64,000 nt of DNA from Paenibacillus curdlanolyticus YK9 (GTDB taxonomy: Bacteria > Bacillota > Bacilli > Paenibacillales > Paenibacillaceae), in the NCBI RefSeq assembly GCF_000179615.1, contig NZ_AEDD01000004.1, forward strand, positions 124,001-188,000. The letters run 5' to 3'. The notes beneath the pieces are model-generated. The model was given only the letters and a program-made list of their open reading frames with translations, made no database searches and was not told where the DNA came from. This document shows, one piece after another, positions 1-8,764 of this stretch (the first letter of the stretch is position 1; each line of letters opens with the position of its first letter). The translations under genes and the position numbers were made by a program.

Positions 1-1186
1 ATATAATGATCTGCCACGTAGGCGGCTCTACCATGCCGACGCGGAGGAACATAATGTACGGCGTGAAGAACGGAATGAACGAGGCAACCTTAATCAGCAT
101 GCTGTCTGGTGCATTCAGGCCGAAGATGCCGATATAGAATCCGCCTAACGATGTAAACATCAGCGGCATGACCGCTTGGCCAAGCTCCTCCGTCCGGCTG
201 ACGAGCGAGCCGACGCCCGCGTACAGCGTTGCGTAGAGGAAGAAGCCGATGAGGTAGAACAACAGCGCATAGATGTAGAGCGAGACCGGAATATCGCTCA
301 TATGAATGCCCATGTCGCTCAACGGATTTTCGTTATAAGGAAGCGACAGATTCACGGCAATGACAGCCACATAGAATAGGATCTGCGATAGTCCGACGAG
401 GAAAATACCGAGAATCTTGCCGAACATCTGCTTAAGCGGCGACACGCTTGTAATGAGCACTTCCATAACGCGCGAGCTCTTCTCCGCCGTTATTTCTGTC
501 GCGATTAGCTGGCCTGTCGTCATGATGGACATGAAGAGCAGGAATAAGATGATATAGACGACGCCATACATCGATGCGGGACGTTCTTCGCTTTCCTCTA
601 CGGTTGAAGCGCCATCCGCATTCACGTTGAGCTTCACGCTATCCACGACAGCTGGCGCGAACAAGGCTTGCTTCTGTGCATCATCCAGCCCTAGCCCTTG
701 CAAGGAAACCTCCATCTTAATGGCTTGCAGCGCGGTTTGAAGCGTTGACGCTTCGGAAGTGTTGTATTCATTTTCCGATTTAATGATCATTTGCGGGAAT
801 CCGCTTGGCTGATCCTCTTGGTTGAACGTAATGTATGCATCAAGCTCGCCAGCCGCGAGCTTGTCGACGAGCGCTTTCTCATTCGCTTCAGGCGAGCCTT
901 GGTCAGCCACTTTCACAAACTCGTAGCCTGGCTCATCCTGCTTCTTGAAGTACGTCTCTAACTGTTCGCCAATGGTAGCGATCGACACGCTGCTTGCTGC
1001 TGCTTGCTCCGTCGAACCGATATATCCAACCTTATCCGGCGTATTGGAGCTGAATTGGCTGATCAGGTACGGTAAATTCACAACAACACTAAGAATGATT
1101 GCAATAATAATGCTCGAAATGAGGAACGCTTTCGTTCTCACCTTATTCCGTATCGTAAACCCGACGACTGTCCAGAAATTACTCAT
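1..1186 (-). CDS. ABC-2 type (NatB-like) transporter permease, 3' end outside window
   Basis: Membrane subunit of an ABC exporter, reading off the left edge; about 395 codons are visible. The start at 1184-1186 overlaps the end of the upstream ATPase gene by 8 nt. The translation begins MSNFWTVVGFTIRNKVRTKA, followed by a first membrane helix, a long extracytoplasmic segment, then a block of helices containing ITAEKSSRVMEVLITSVSP. That last string is the hallmark of NatB/YhaP-type ABC-2 permeases (sodium efflux or drug export families). It is the last visible gene of the GntR-controlled operon. The substrate cannot be told from sequence; sodium or antibiotic export are the family precedents. 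Confidence 0.85.
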   Translation of the reverse strand, partial: MSNFWTVVGFTIRNKVRTKAFLISSIIIAIILSVVVNLPYLISQFSSNTPDKVGYIGSTEQAAASSVSIATIGEQLETYFKKQDEPGYEFVKVADQGSPEANEKALVDKLAAGELDAYITFNQEDQPSGFPQMIIKSENEYNTSEASTLQTALQAIKMEVSLQGLGLDDAQKQALFAPAVVDSVKLNVNADGASTVEESEERPASMYGVVYIILFLLFMSIMTTGQLIATEITAEKSSRVMEVLITSVSPLKQMFGKILGIFLVGLSQILFYVAVIAVNLSLPYNENPLSDMGIHMSDIPVSLYIYALLFYLIGFFLYATLYAGVGSLVSRTEELGQAVMPLMFTSLGGFYIGIFGLNAPDSMLIKVASFIPFFTPYIMFLRVGMVEPPTWQIII

Positions 1187-2087
1187 GGCGATCACCTACC
1201 GTCTTAATGAATATTTCGTTCAAGGTCGGCTCCATAATTTCGAACCGTTCGATATCCGACTGGCTGATGGCATGGTTCAAAATGCGCTTCGCCGCCGCCT
1301 CCGACGCAATCCCGATCTCCGTCACATTCTCATGCTGCTTCACGTAACGAACGCCTTCGATCGAGTCCAGCCCCACCACTTCCTTACTTGTCGCCAGCAT
1401 AACACGCTCTCGCGGATACTCCTTCTTAATGTCCTTCACGCTGCCCTGCACGATCGGATTGGACCGGTGCATGATCGTGATGTTGCGGCACAGCTCCTCG
1501 ACATGCTCCATCCGGTGCGTGGAGAACAGGATCGTTTTGCCGGAATCACGCAGCCCCTTCACCGCTGTCTTCAGCAGCTCTACATTAACGGGATCGAGGC
1601 CGCTGAACGCTTCATCGAGAATGAGAATTTGCGGATCGTGAATGACGGCCGCGATGAACTGGATTTTCTGCTGATTGCCTTTAGACAGCTCCTCGACTCG
1701 CTTGTCGTAATACTCCATCACTTCGAATTGCTCCAGCCACTTGCGCAAGCTGCCTTCTGCCGCCTTCTTGTTCATCCCCCGCAGTCTTGCGAGGTAGATG
1801 AGCTGATCGGACACCTTCACCTTCGGGTACAGTCCGCGCTCCTCTGGCAAATAGCCGAGGTTATGCAGCTGCTCCTTGCTATATGGCTGCCCGTTATATT
1901 GAATCGATCCTTCATCGGGATAAATAAGGCCGAGCACCATGCGCATCGTTGTCGTTTTGCCCGCACCGTTGGCGCCCAGCAGACCGTAAATCTCGCCTTC
2001 GCTTATATTGAAGCTCAACCGATTAACCGCCGTTTTCTCTCCGTACTGCTTATAAATTCTATCGATTACTAATGGATTCATGACCAT
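1179..2087 (-). CDS. ABC transporter ATP-binding protein (NatA-like)
   Basis: ATPase of 302 aa that would energise the NatB-like permease next to it. Walker A GANGAGKTT lies near residue 40, the signature LSKGNQQKIQ in the middle, and Walker B ILILDEAFSGLDP after it. The C-terminal 80 residues form the extension usual in NatA/DrrA-type ATPases. It overlaps the preceding ATPase gene by 10 nt and the permease by 8 nt, so the three are probably translationally coupled. The serine of the usual LSGGQ signature is kept, with KGN in place of GGQ, which is common in this subfamily. Confidence 0.9.
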   Translation of the reverse strand: MVMNPLVIDRIYKQYGEKTAVNRLSFNISEGEIYGLLGANGAGKTTTMRMVLGLIYPDEGSIQYNGQPYSKEQLHNLGYLPEERGLYPKVKVSDQLIYLARLRGMNKKAAEGSLRKWLEQFEVMEYYDKRVEELSKGNQQKIQFIAAVIHDPQILILDEAFSGLDPVNVELLKTAVKGLRDSGKTILFSTHRMEHVEELCRNITIMHRSNPIVQGSVKDIKKEYPRERVMLATSKEVVGLDSIEGVRYVKQHENVTEIGIASEAAAKRILNHAISQSDIERFEIMEPTLNEIFIKTVGDRHE

Positions 2088-2974
2088 GCTCCCCTTCGCA
2101 TCAATAATTCGAGAATATCGTCAAGCTGCAGCGACTGCCGTGAGGTTATCGTATGCCCTGCCTCTTGCAGCGCCTGCTCGGTTGCGGCGGATTGCTCGGT
2201 GACTATCCGGTAAATGCCACTGCCTGCTTCCGTGCATTCTACGATCCCTGGCACAGCCGCAAGCTGAGCTGCTGCTCCGCCCGTTTGTACGAATAGTACC
2301 TGCCATCGCTGGAATAGCTCATCCTTCTCATAGGTGCCCAGCACCTGACCTCTTGCCATGAAGACAATATAGTCGGCCAGCCGCTTTACTTCATCTACGA
2401 TATGCGAGGACATGACGATCGTCCGGTCTCCCGGCTCCATGTAGCGATGGAGCACCTTGATCATCGTCTTCCAAGCGATTGGATCAAGACCCGATGAGGG
2501 CTCGTCGAGCAGCAGCAGCTTCGGCTTATGCGCCATGACGAGCGCAAGCTCGAATTTGCGCCGCATGCCTTTTGACATTTTGCCGAGCTTAAGCGAATCG
2601 TCCACCTCGAACAGCTGCAGCATTTCGCGATAGAAATTGACATCCCATTGCGGATACCAGCGGCGTACGAACGCCACTTTCTCTGATCCTCGCATGCTGT
2701 CGTCCTCGCTATTCGATTGTTCCGCCAAGTAGCCCAGCTGCTGCTTCAAGACACGATCATCGCCTTCGCCAACCTTTTGCCCCAGCACTTGGATCTGTCC
2801 CGCAGTCGGCTTGATCAGATCTAGCAGCAATCGAAACGTAGTGCTTTTCCCCGAGCCGTTCGGTCCGACGATCGCCGTCACGAAGCCTTCCGCTATATTC
2901 AGGTCAATCGGTCCCAGTCGAAAATGCGTCTGATGCTGCTCCACGCCGCGCATCGTAATCGCTGTAGTCTCCAT
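2078..2974 (-). CDS. ABC transporter ATP-binding protein (YtrB-like)
   Basis: Second ATPase of the operon, 298 aa. Walker A GPNGSGKST, signature MSKGMRRKFELAL and Walker B LLLLDEPSSGLDP are all present; the SKGM signature is typical of YtrB/BcrA-like ATPases. I start it at the ATG at 2972-2974 because AAGGAG lies 8 nt upstream and the GntR gene stops 2 nt before it; a start six codons earlier would lie inside the regulator gene and lacks a site. Its partner is probably the ABC-2-like membrane protein at the head of the operon. YtrBCDEF-like transporters are induced by cell-wall antibiotics in Bacillus; that role here is inference. Confidence 0.88.
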   Translation of the reverse strand: METTAITMRGVEQHQTHFRLGPIDLNIAEGFVTAIVGPNGSGKSTTFRLLLDLIKPTAGQIQVLGQKVGEGDDRVLKQQLGYLAEQSNSEDDSMRGSEKVAFVRRWYPQWDVNFYREMLQLFEVDDSLKLGKMSKGMRRKFELALVMAHKPKLLLLDEPSSGLDPIAWKTMIKVLHRYMEPGDRTIVMSSHIVDEVKRLADYIVFMARGQVLGTYEKDELFQRWQVLFVQTGGAAAQLAAVPGIVECTEAGSGIYRIVTEQSAATEQALQEAGHTITSRQSLQLDDILELLMRRGAWS

Positions 2975-2976
2975 GC

Positions 2977-3369
2977 TTAGCTCTCCTTCCATCTGTCGTT
3001 CATCACTTGCTCGAAAATCCGTTCCATCTCGCTCCGCGCCAGCTGCACCCGCAAACCGGCATCGATTGCCGCCTCCATCGCTTCCACGACTGCTGCCGTA
3101 CGGTGGCGGTCACGCTCCTCTTCCTGCACGCTCGCAACGAAGGTGCCTGTACCTTGACGGGTTCGCAGCAGTCCCTCTGCCTCCAAATCCTGATACACGC
3201 GGCGTACCGTAATGACGCTGCACTTCAGCATTTGCGCCAGCTCGCGAATCGATGGCAGCAGCGTTCCATTCGCCAATTGCCCGCTTATAATCAAAGCCCG
3301 CAGCTGCACCTCAATTTGATGGTACATCGGTTCGGCACTATTCTCGTTTAAGTTAATCGGCAGCCACAC
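2977..3369 (-). CDS. GntR family (YtrA subfamily) transcriptional repressor
   Basis: Short GntR regulator of about 130 aa: an N-terminal winged helix (PMYHQIEVQLRALIISGQL, then LPSIRELAQMLKCSVITVRR) and only a small helical tail, which is the YtrA architecture. Two GTG codons can start it, at 3373-3375 and 3367-3369; I prefer the second because AGAAGG sits 7 nt ahead of it, whereas the first is almost fused to that site. It lies between the membrane protein gene and the YtrB-like ATPase gene. It should bind the inverted repeat at 4153-4178, which overlaps the operon promoter, and so repress its own operon. Confidence 0.88.
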   Translation of the reverse strand: MWLPINLNENSAEPMYHQIEVQLRALIISGQLANGTLLPSIRELAQMLKCSVITVRRVYQDLEAEGLLRTRQGTGTFVASVQEEERDRHRTAAVVEAMEAAIDAGLRVQLARSEMERIFEQVMNDRWKES

Positions 3370-3402
3370 AGCCACACCTTCTTCGTTGTAAAATAACTCG
3401 TT

Positions 3403-4125
3403 CTAGCGATTGTAAACTCTAACACTTAATCGCCTTACCGATCCCCAATAACTGACTGCACAGAGGATCGCCGCTAGCAGCAACGCACCTACCGTGTACC
3501 ACCAGTTGCCCGATTCCAGCGCTGTCAGTATTCTGATTGAGATCGATTCCTCATTGCTGTTCATCAATGTCGGTATCAGGAAGTAAATCACGACATACCC
3601 AAACGATGCGATCGTGTATAGCTTGCCGCTAAAACCTTGCTCCCAGAACGTATACGTAGCGCCAATGCCCATCGCGTAACCAAACCAGCACAAGCTGTAG
3701 CCGATATAATGCACGATCCCGACATGTTCCTGCAAGGTGGGCGAAATCGCATATTGCACTGCAAAATAAATGAACAATGCCGCTGATAAAATACCGAACA
3801 ATTGAATCTGGCGAGCCGCCACGATCTGCCGAACCGAGATCGGCAAGATGCGCCAATGCATGATTTTGTTCGTGAAGCTGTCTTCCCGCCAAGCCCTGAA
3901 TAGGGTACGATTCATCGGAAAACCGAGCACCGGCAAAATCGCAATTTGCAGGAAGTCTACTGCCCACCCGAAGGGAAAAGATTGGGAGGGATCGAACGCA
4001 TTCCGAAAGAATGGAAGCGTCATGGTTAACATATATCCGATGAACACCAATATGAAAAGCAAACCGATCCAATCCTTCTTCCACTCATGCTTCGCGATAT
4101 GCCAAGCACCCTGTAAGTCATTCAT
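3403..4125 (-). CDS. ABC-2-like integral membrane protein, first gene of GntR operon
   Basis: Membrane protein of 240 aa with about six hydrophobic segments, the first near residues 20-40 and the last just before the basic C-terminus. I do not recognise a specific family beyond ABC-2-like permease. Position decides the interpretation: it is the first gene after the operator-bearing promoter and precedes the GntR and YtrB-like genes, as YtrC/YtrD-type permeases do. The ATG at 4123-4125 is preceded by GGGAG at 8 nt. An in-frame start 26 codons upstream would run through the promoter and is rejected. Confidence 0.75.
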   Translation of the reverse strand: MNDLQGAWHIAKHEWKKDWIGLLFILVFIGYMLTMTLPFFRNAFDPSQSFPFGWAVDFLQIAILPVLGFPMNRTLFRAWREDSFTNKIMHWRILPISVRQIVAARQIQLFGILSAALFIYFAVQYAISPTLQEHVGIVHYIGYSLCWFGYAMGIGATYTFWEQGFSGKLYTIASFGYVVIYFLIPTLMNSNEESISIRILTALESGNWWYTVGALLLAAILCAVSYWGSVRRLSVRVYNR

Positions 4126-4152
4126 CTGATCGTCTCCCTGCCTTGATGTGCT

Positions 4153-4178
4153 TACTGTATATATCTTTATACACAGTA
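4153..4178 (-). promoter_or_regulatory. YtrA-type operator (inverted repeat)
   Basis: On the plus strand TACTGTATATA is followed by TCTT and then TATACACAGTA. The 11-nt arms match at 10 positions. The repeat covers the -10 box and start region of the promoter at 4175-4203, the expected place for repression by the GntR/YtrA protein of this operon. Confidence 0.8.
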
Positions 4179-4203
4179 TAATCACACCTCCCCCTATTGT
4201 CAA
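4175..4203 (-). promoter_or_regulatory. Sigma-A promoter of the GntR/ABC operon
   Basis: Reading the minus strand, TTGACA (4198-4203) and TATACT (4175-4180) are separated by 17 nt. The -35 box is perfect and the -10 box matches at five of six. The first gene starts about 45 nt downstream. Confidence 0.85.
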
Positions 4204-4227
4204 CCCTATCCATTCTAATCAATTGTT

Positions 4228-4278
4228 AAAATAAAAAATCCCCTTCCGGCGCACCTGCATGCGCTCCGAAAGAGGATT
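4228..4278 (-). terminator. Rho-independent terminator after the DUF420 gene
   Basis: On the minus strand an imperfect stem pairs AATCCTCTTTC and its neighbours with GGAAGGGGATT, followed by a T-rich tract (TTTTTTATTTT). It ends the ctaG/DUF420 unit just before the ABC operon promoter. Confidence 0.75.
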
Positions 4279-4286
4279 CCTATTCC

Positions 4287-4748
4287 TTAACCAAATATAG
4301 CATCCAGTACAGGCTTCGTATGGCCGCCTGGATACATGACGTACAACAGCACATACACCGCTACGCCCGTAATCGCTGTTACGAACCAAATGAGCGATGT
4401 GATCCGGCCCCATTTGCGATGCTTCGCGTACTTTTCCTTATATCCAAGCGTCAACGTCGAGATGCCGAAAACGGCTGCAACTGTTGCCAATGTAATATGG
4501 AAGATAAGGAATACAAAATAGTACGGCTTCAGGCTGTCCGGCCCGCCCCATTCCGTATTGCCGACGAAAATCGTACGGCTCACATATACGATGAAAAAGG
4601 CAGTGGCAGCGATCGCTGCCCACAGCATCACTTTCTTGTGCTGCTCCAGCTTGCGCACGATCGCTAACCGCCAGCCAATCGCGACGAGAATCGCGCTGAT
4701 AACGATAAACGATGTACTGATCGTCGGAAAAATATTGTATAGGGACAT
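4287..4748 (-). CDS. DUF420 membrane protein (YozB/CtaM-like)
   Basis: Membrane protein of 153 aa with four hydrophobic helices and a conserved-looking core (HITLATVAAVFGISTLTLG, then KYAKHRKWGR). This is the DUF420 family, whose Bacillus member next to ctaG is needed to make active cytochrome oxidase. ATG at 4746-4748 follows GAGGTGG with a 6-nt gap; an in-frame GTG five codons earlier would overlap that site. It directly follows ctaG, as in Bacillus, which supports an oxidase assembly role (inference from synteny). Confidence 0.85.
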   Translation of the reverse strand: MSLYNIFPTISTSFIVISAILVAIGWRLAIVRKLEQHKKVMLWAAIAATAFFIVYVSRTIFVGNTEWGGPDSLKPYYFVFLIFHITLATVAAVFGISTLTLGYKEKYAKHRKWGRITSLIWFVTAITGVAVYVLLYVMYPGGHTKPVLDAIFG

Positions 4749-4843
4749 GTTGTTCCACCTCACTCAATTATGTAACGCAACAGCCTTTCATGTAGCGATA
4801 TTCAGGCTGCCGCACAATGCTCGTTAGCCGGATAAACAGCAAA

Positions 4844-5752
4844 TCAGTTTGCTGGCTGCGTCTCTGCGTTCGGCACGTCTTGCTTATCATCGTCCGCATG
4901 CTCGCGTCTGTACCAATGGAAGAAGATATAGGCAAGAATAAAGCCGTACATCACTTCCTGCAGCAGCTTCATGATGATGCCGCCAGTCTGCTGATCCTCA
5001 AGCGGCGAAAGCAGATTGAAGAAAGCAGGTCCATTGTATTTCTCCAGCAGTACCGATGGGTCGCCTGACATGCAATATCCCATCGCCTTCACCCATACAG
5101 CAGGATCGCTATAAACCGCGTACAATGGCGAACCTGCGAATATAATGAGCGCACATGCTGGCGTCAGCAGCGCTCCGTTCGCGAACACGTAAGCCATTTT
5201 ACGAAGATCCGTTAGGCGGTTCCACTCTGGCACTGGACATGTGACATGGAACCACATCATGAAGGATGTAATCGTCAATACAACGTAGAACAGCCGATGG
5301 ACGGTATAGTGCGTCATGACGTAATCATGCACATCCGGGATGTGATAAATCGAGAACACCATATTAAACAACACAAGGCAAAGAATCGGGTGCATCAGGC
5401 TCCTAAACCGCTTCCAGATCGAAGCTTGAAACAGCAAACGCCACATATAAGAGGTTGAACCCAGCAGTACCAGCGGCGGGACAAGCAAATACGAGAACGA
5501 CATATTCAACATATGAAACGAAAACATCATGTGTCCTAACAGACTGAGCGGTCCGCCCTGCGACAAATAAAACAAAATAGCTCCTGTCAGAAACGACGTT
5601 TTCTGCCATGCGCTCGTCGACTGTTCAGCCGGCGCATGCTTGCGCCGATATGGCCCATCGACATAAAAATATAGAATGACAATCGCTGCCATCCCGAATG
5701 CGAACAATGGGCTCCATTGTTCTCTGAAGGTGAAATATTGCAAGCCAAGCAT
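4844..5752 (-). CDS. ctaG: Cytochrome c oxidase assembly factor CtaG (caa3 type)
   Basis: Membrane protein of 302 aa with about seven helices, beginning MLGLQYFTFREQWSPLFAFG as in Bacillus CtaG. The family helps assemble the copper-containing caa3 oxidase in the membrane. I use the ATG at 5750-5752, with GAGAGG 11 nt upstream; an in-frame GTG four codons earlier touches that site. It follows the ctaCDEF terminator and has its own extended -10 promoter, so it can be transcribed separately from the structural genes. Confidence 0.9.
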   Translation of the reverse strand: MLGLQYFTFREQWSPLFAFGMAAIVILYFYVDGPYRRKHAPAEQSTSAWQKTSFLTGAILFYLSQGGPLSLLGHMMFSFHMLNMSFSYLLVPPLVLLGSTSYMWRLLFQASIWKRFRSLMHPILCLVLFNMVFSIYHIPDVHDYVMTHYTVHRLFYVVLTITSFMMWFHVTCPVPEWNRLTDLRKMAYVFANGALLTPACALIIFAGSPLYAVYSDPAVWVKAMGYCMSGDPSVLLEKYNGPAFFNLLSPLEDQQTGGIIMKLLQEVMYGFILAYIFFHWYRREHADDDKQDVPNAETQPAN

Positions 5753-5810
5753 TGGATAAAACACCTCTCAATCGCTTATCTACAACGGCATCATACGCCG
5801 AGACAAGCCT

Positions 5811-5818
5811 AGTATAGC
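5811..5818 (-). promoter_or_regulatory. Extended -10 promoter of ctaG
   Basis: Minus strand reads TGCTATACT: TATACT at 5811-5816 with the TGn extension. No good -35 box is visible 17 nt upstream. It lies between the ctaF terminator and ctaG. Confidence 0.5.
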
Positions 5819-5899
5819 ATAAGCCTTTGCCATCTCCTACCCGGACATCCGTCCCATTGACGTGTTTCTGAGCCGTGTTCATTAATTTGTCATTGTCAC

Positions 5900-5934
5900 A
5901 AAAAAAAGAAGGGCCTGATTGCTCAGACCCTTCC
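5900..5934 (-). terminator. Rho-independent terminator of ctaCDEF
   Basis: On the minus strand GAAGGGTCTGA pairs with TCAGGCCCTTC around a 4-nt loop and is followed by eight T residues. It lies 10 nt past the ctaF stop codon. Confidence 0.9.
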
Positions 5935-5943
5935 TTGCGTTCA

Positions 5944-6264
5944 TTACCACCAAGCCCAATATTCAGCCATGATAACCATCGTAAATACAACAACTACTCC
6001 GGTTAAAATACCGATGATCGGGTATAGATGTCCGCGATCCTTCATATGCATCCAGAAACCCATCTGAACGAAAACTTGAAGTCCCGCCATCATAAGAAGA
6101 ATGAAGATAATGAACGAAGTGTTCACTTCACCAGCCATAACTGCTGCGAACGCGATAAGCGTTAGCAGCAGCGAGAAGATGTAAGCGACAATGTGCTTTT
6201 GGGGACCTTCGTGCTTATGGCGCTTCTTGGTCTCTTCCGTAGCGGAATGATTGCTTGCAGCCAT
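5944..6264 (-). CDS. ctaF: Cytochrome c oxidase subunit IV (caa3 type)
   Basis: Small membrane subunit of 106 aa with three helices (one includes VAYIFSLLLTLIAFAAVMAG, the second FIIFILLMMAGLQVFVQMGF) and a histidine- and lysine-rich N-terminus. This matches prokaryotic COX4/CtaF in length and layout. It is last in the ctaCDEF operon, 4 nt after ctaE, and is followed by a strong terminator. It stabilises the oxidase complex in the cytoplasmic membrane. Confidence 0.92.
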   Translation of the reverse strand: MAASNHSATEETKKRHKHEGPQKHIVAYIFSLLLTLIAFAAVMAGEVNTSFIIFILLMMAGLQVFVQMGFWMHMKDRGHLYPIIGILTGVVVVFTMVIMAEYWAWW

Positions 6265-6268
6265 TGAC

Positions 6269-6889
6269 TTAGCCCACCTTTCCCATCAAATAAACGACCG
6301 TGAAGATGAACACCCACACGACGTCGATAAAGTGCCAGTACATGCCGGCTACATAAAGCTTCGGAGCCGTAACGACGTTCAAGCCCTTTTTCATAACTTG
6401 ACCGATCAAGAGGCTGATCCAGATAACGCCGAATGCAACGTGGGCGCCGTGGAAGCCGACCAAGGTGTAGAACGAAGAGCTAAATGCGCTCGTCGTAAAG
6501 CCATGGCCTTCGTGAACGTACTCATAGAATTCATAAATCTCAAGACCTAGGAATCCTAATCCAAAGAGAACCGTAATCGCGAGCCATCCAAGCATAGCGT
6601 TTTTCTTGCCGCTATGCATCGCTTGGATTGCAAACACGCTTGTTAAGCTCGAAGTCAACAGGATGAAAGTCGCAATCGCGACAGTCGACAGGTTAAACAG
6701 CTCATTCGCTGTCGGGTTGCCTTCGCCTACTTTATCGCGAAGTGCCAAGAACGCGGAGAACAGCGTACCGAACAATACCGTCTCCCCGCCGAGGAACAAC
6801 CAGAAGCCGAGCACTTTATTGCGGCCTTCTAATGTTGCCTTCTCAGGCTCATGCGGTAATTGGCCGTCTACATGTGAATGTGCGCTCAT
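6269..6889 (-). CDS. ctaE: Cytochrome c oxidase subunit III
   Basis: Subunit III of 206 aa, five-helix Gram-positive type. Recognisable strings are GETVLFGTLFSAF, FHGAHVAFGVIW and YWHFIDVVWVFIF; the last is the signature end of heme-copper oxidase subunit III. The start overlaps the ctaD stop by 4 nt (ATGA), indicating coupled translation. No metal centre is held by this subunit; it supports proton uptake and stability of subunit I. Confidence 0.95.
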   Translation of the reverse strand: MSAHSHVDGQLPHEPEKATLEGRNKVLGFWLFLGGETVLFGTLFSAFLALRDKVGEGNPTANELFNLSTVAIATFILLTSSLTSVFAIQAMHSGKKNAMLGWLAITVLFGLGFLGLEIYEFYEYVHEGHGFTTSAFSSSFYTLVGFHGAHVAFGVIWISLLIGQVMKKGLNVVTAPKLYVAGMYWHFIDVVWVFIFTVVYLMGKVG

Positions 6890-8733
6890 GCTTTAACCCC
6901 CTTCTCTTGAATCTCGTCCGGCTCGATATGGAAGCCGTGATCATCCTTGAGCGAGCGGAGCAGCATACACAGGAACGTTAAGCCCAAACCAGCGCCGCCA
7001 ACTACATAGTTGTGGTACATGAAACCAAAGCCTGCGATGAACAAGCCGATGGACATAAACAGCGGAAGAATCGATGGCGATGGCATATGGATCGAGCCAA
7101 GCGGTTCTGCTGGCGTCATCTCTTTTTTGCCTTCCATTTTTTCTTTCCAGAATGCATCATAGCCACGTACAAGCGGCGTTTGAGCGAAGTTGTACTCTGG
7201 TGCTGGGGATGGAATCGTCCACTCTAGCGTACGGCCATCTTCCCACGGGTCTGCTGCAGCTTTCTTGCCGCTGATCGACGTAATCACGATGTTGATCAGG
7301 AAGAAGATTGTGCCGAAGCCCATCAGGAATGCGCCGATCGTACTAATCAAGTTCATCTCGTTGAAGCCCAAACCGTCCAGATACGTGTAGATCCGGCGCG
7401 GCATGCCGAGCAAACCGAGGAAGTGCTGAATCAAGAACGTCATGTGGAAGCCAATGAAGAACGTCCAGAACGTCAATTTGCCAAGCGTTTCGTTAAGCAT
7501 GCGACCGAACATCTTCGGCCACCAGTAGTGAAGACCGGAGAAGATACCCAGAATCAGACCGCCGACGATTACGTAGTGGAAATGCGCTACCACGAAGTAC
7601 GAGTCATGATACTGGAAGTCAGCAGGTGCTGCTGCGAGCATAACGCCCGTAACGCCACCCATAACGAACGTAGGGATAAAGCCGACTGCGAACAGGTTCG
7701 CTGTCGTGAATCGAATCGAGCCGCCCCACATCGTGAACAGCCAGTTGAATATTTTGATACCTGTTGGTACAGCGATAAGCATCGTAGCGATGGAGAACAA
7801 CGCATTCGCAACCGGGCCAAGGCCCGCTGTGAACATGTGATGCGCCCATACCATGAAGCCGAGGAAGCCGATCAGTACAGTCGCGAATACCATCGAGCTG
7901 TAACCGAACAGGCGTTTACGCGAGAACGTACTGATTACCTCGGAAATAACGCCGAACGCTGGCAGGATCAGAATGTATACCTCAGGGTGTCCGAATATCC
8001 AGAAGATATGCTCCCAGAGTACCGCGTTGCCCCCGTTGCTTACTTCAAAGAAATTAGCTTGGAACAATCGGTCAAACATCAGTGCGACGAGACCTACCGT
8101 CAGAGCAGGGAATGCGAACAGGATCAGTGCCGACGTAATGAAGATTGCCCATGTAAACATTGGCATCCGCATGAACGTCATGCCTGGTGCACGCATGTTA
8201 ATGATTGTTACCAAGAAGTTGATACCGCCGATCAGCGTACCGATACCGGCGATCTGTAGACCGATGACATAATAGTCGACGCCATAGTCTGGACTTGCCG
8301 TAGGTCCTGCTAACGGAACATAAGATGTCCAGCCTGCATCAGGAGCGCCGCCCGTGAACCAGCTCACATTCAGCAGCACGCCGCCGAAGAAGAAGGTCCA
8401 GAAGCCGAGCGAGTTCAGGAACGGGAATGCTACGTCGCGCGCGCCGATCTGAAGCGGAATAACCGCATTCATGAGCGCGAACAGCATAGGCATTGCCGCG
8501 AGGAAGATCATTGTCGTGCCGTGCATCGTGAGCAGCTCATTATATGTATCCGCGCTTACAAAATCATTCAGCGGCTTCCAAAGCTGAATCCGGATAAGAA
8601 TGGCCTCGAGTCCGCCGACGAGGAAGAATAATCCGCCGGCGAGCAAATAGAGAATACCGATTTTCTTGTGGTCAACCGTTGTTAGCCAGTCCATAAGGCC
8701 CCGGTAACGCTTGACCGAATGCGCATGTGCCAA
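6886..8733 (-). CDS. ctaD: Cytochrome c oxidase subunit I
   Basis: Catalytic subunit of 615 aa that reduces oxygen to water and pumps protons. Ligand regions are all present: HGTTMIFLAAMP (low-spin heme His), WIFGHPEVYILILPAFG (CuB His and cross-linked Tyr), the HH pair in WAHHMF, and HDSYFVVAHFHYV (heme ligands). Length fits caa3-type subunit I with its additional C-terminal helices. It lies between ctaC (31 nt gap) and ctaE (4-nt overlap). Confidence 0.97.
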   Translation of the reverse strand: MAHAHSVKRYRGLMDWLTTVDHKKIGILYLLAGGLFFLVGGLEAILIRIQLWKPLNDFVSADTYNELLTMHGTTMIFLAAMPMLFALMNAVIPLQIGARDVAFPFLNSLGFWTFFFGGVLLNVSWFTGGAPDAGWTSYVPLAGPTASPDYGVDYYVIGLQIAGIGTLIGGINFLVTIINMRAPGMTFMRMPMFTWAIFITSALILFAFPALTVGLVALMFDRLFQANFFEVSNGGNAVLWEHIFWIFGHPEVYILILPAFGVISEVISTFSRKRLFGYSSMVFATVLIGFLGFMVWAHHMFTAGLGPVANALFSIATMLIAVPTGIKIFNWLFTMWGGSIRFTTANLFAVGFIPTFVMGGVTGVMLAAAPADFQYHDSYFVVAHFHYVIVGGLILGIFSGLHYWWPKMFGRMLNETLGKLTFWTFFIGFHMTFLIQHFLGLLGMPRRIYTYLDGLGFNEMNLISTIGAFLMGFGTIFFLINIVITSISGKKAAADPWEDGRTLEWTIPSPAPEYNFAQTPLVRGYDAFWKEKMEGKKEMTPAEPLGSIHMPSPSILPLFMSIGLFIAGFGFMYHNYVVGGAGLGLTFLCMLLRSLKDDHGFHIEPDEIQEKGVKA

Positions 8734-8764
8734 GGTTAATGCCCCCCTTAAAGTCCCCCGATGA

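Noticed and set aside
945-2072. Long plus-strand reading frame opposite the NatA-like ATPase
   Set aside because: Antisense shadow of a gene with intact ABC motifs; no ribosome site and an arginine/leucine-rich, non-family product.
7423-8259. Long plus-strand frame opposite ctaD
   Set aside because: Shadow of the oxidase subunit I gene; product is a charged, low-information sequence.
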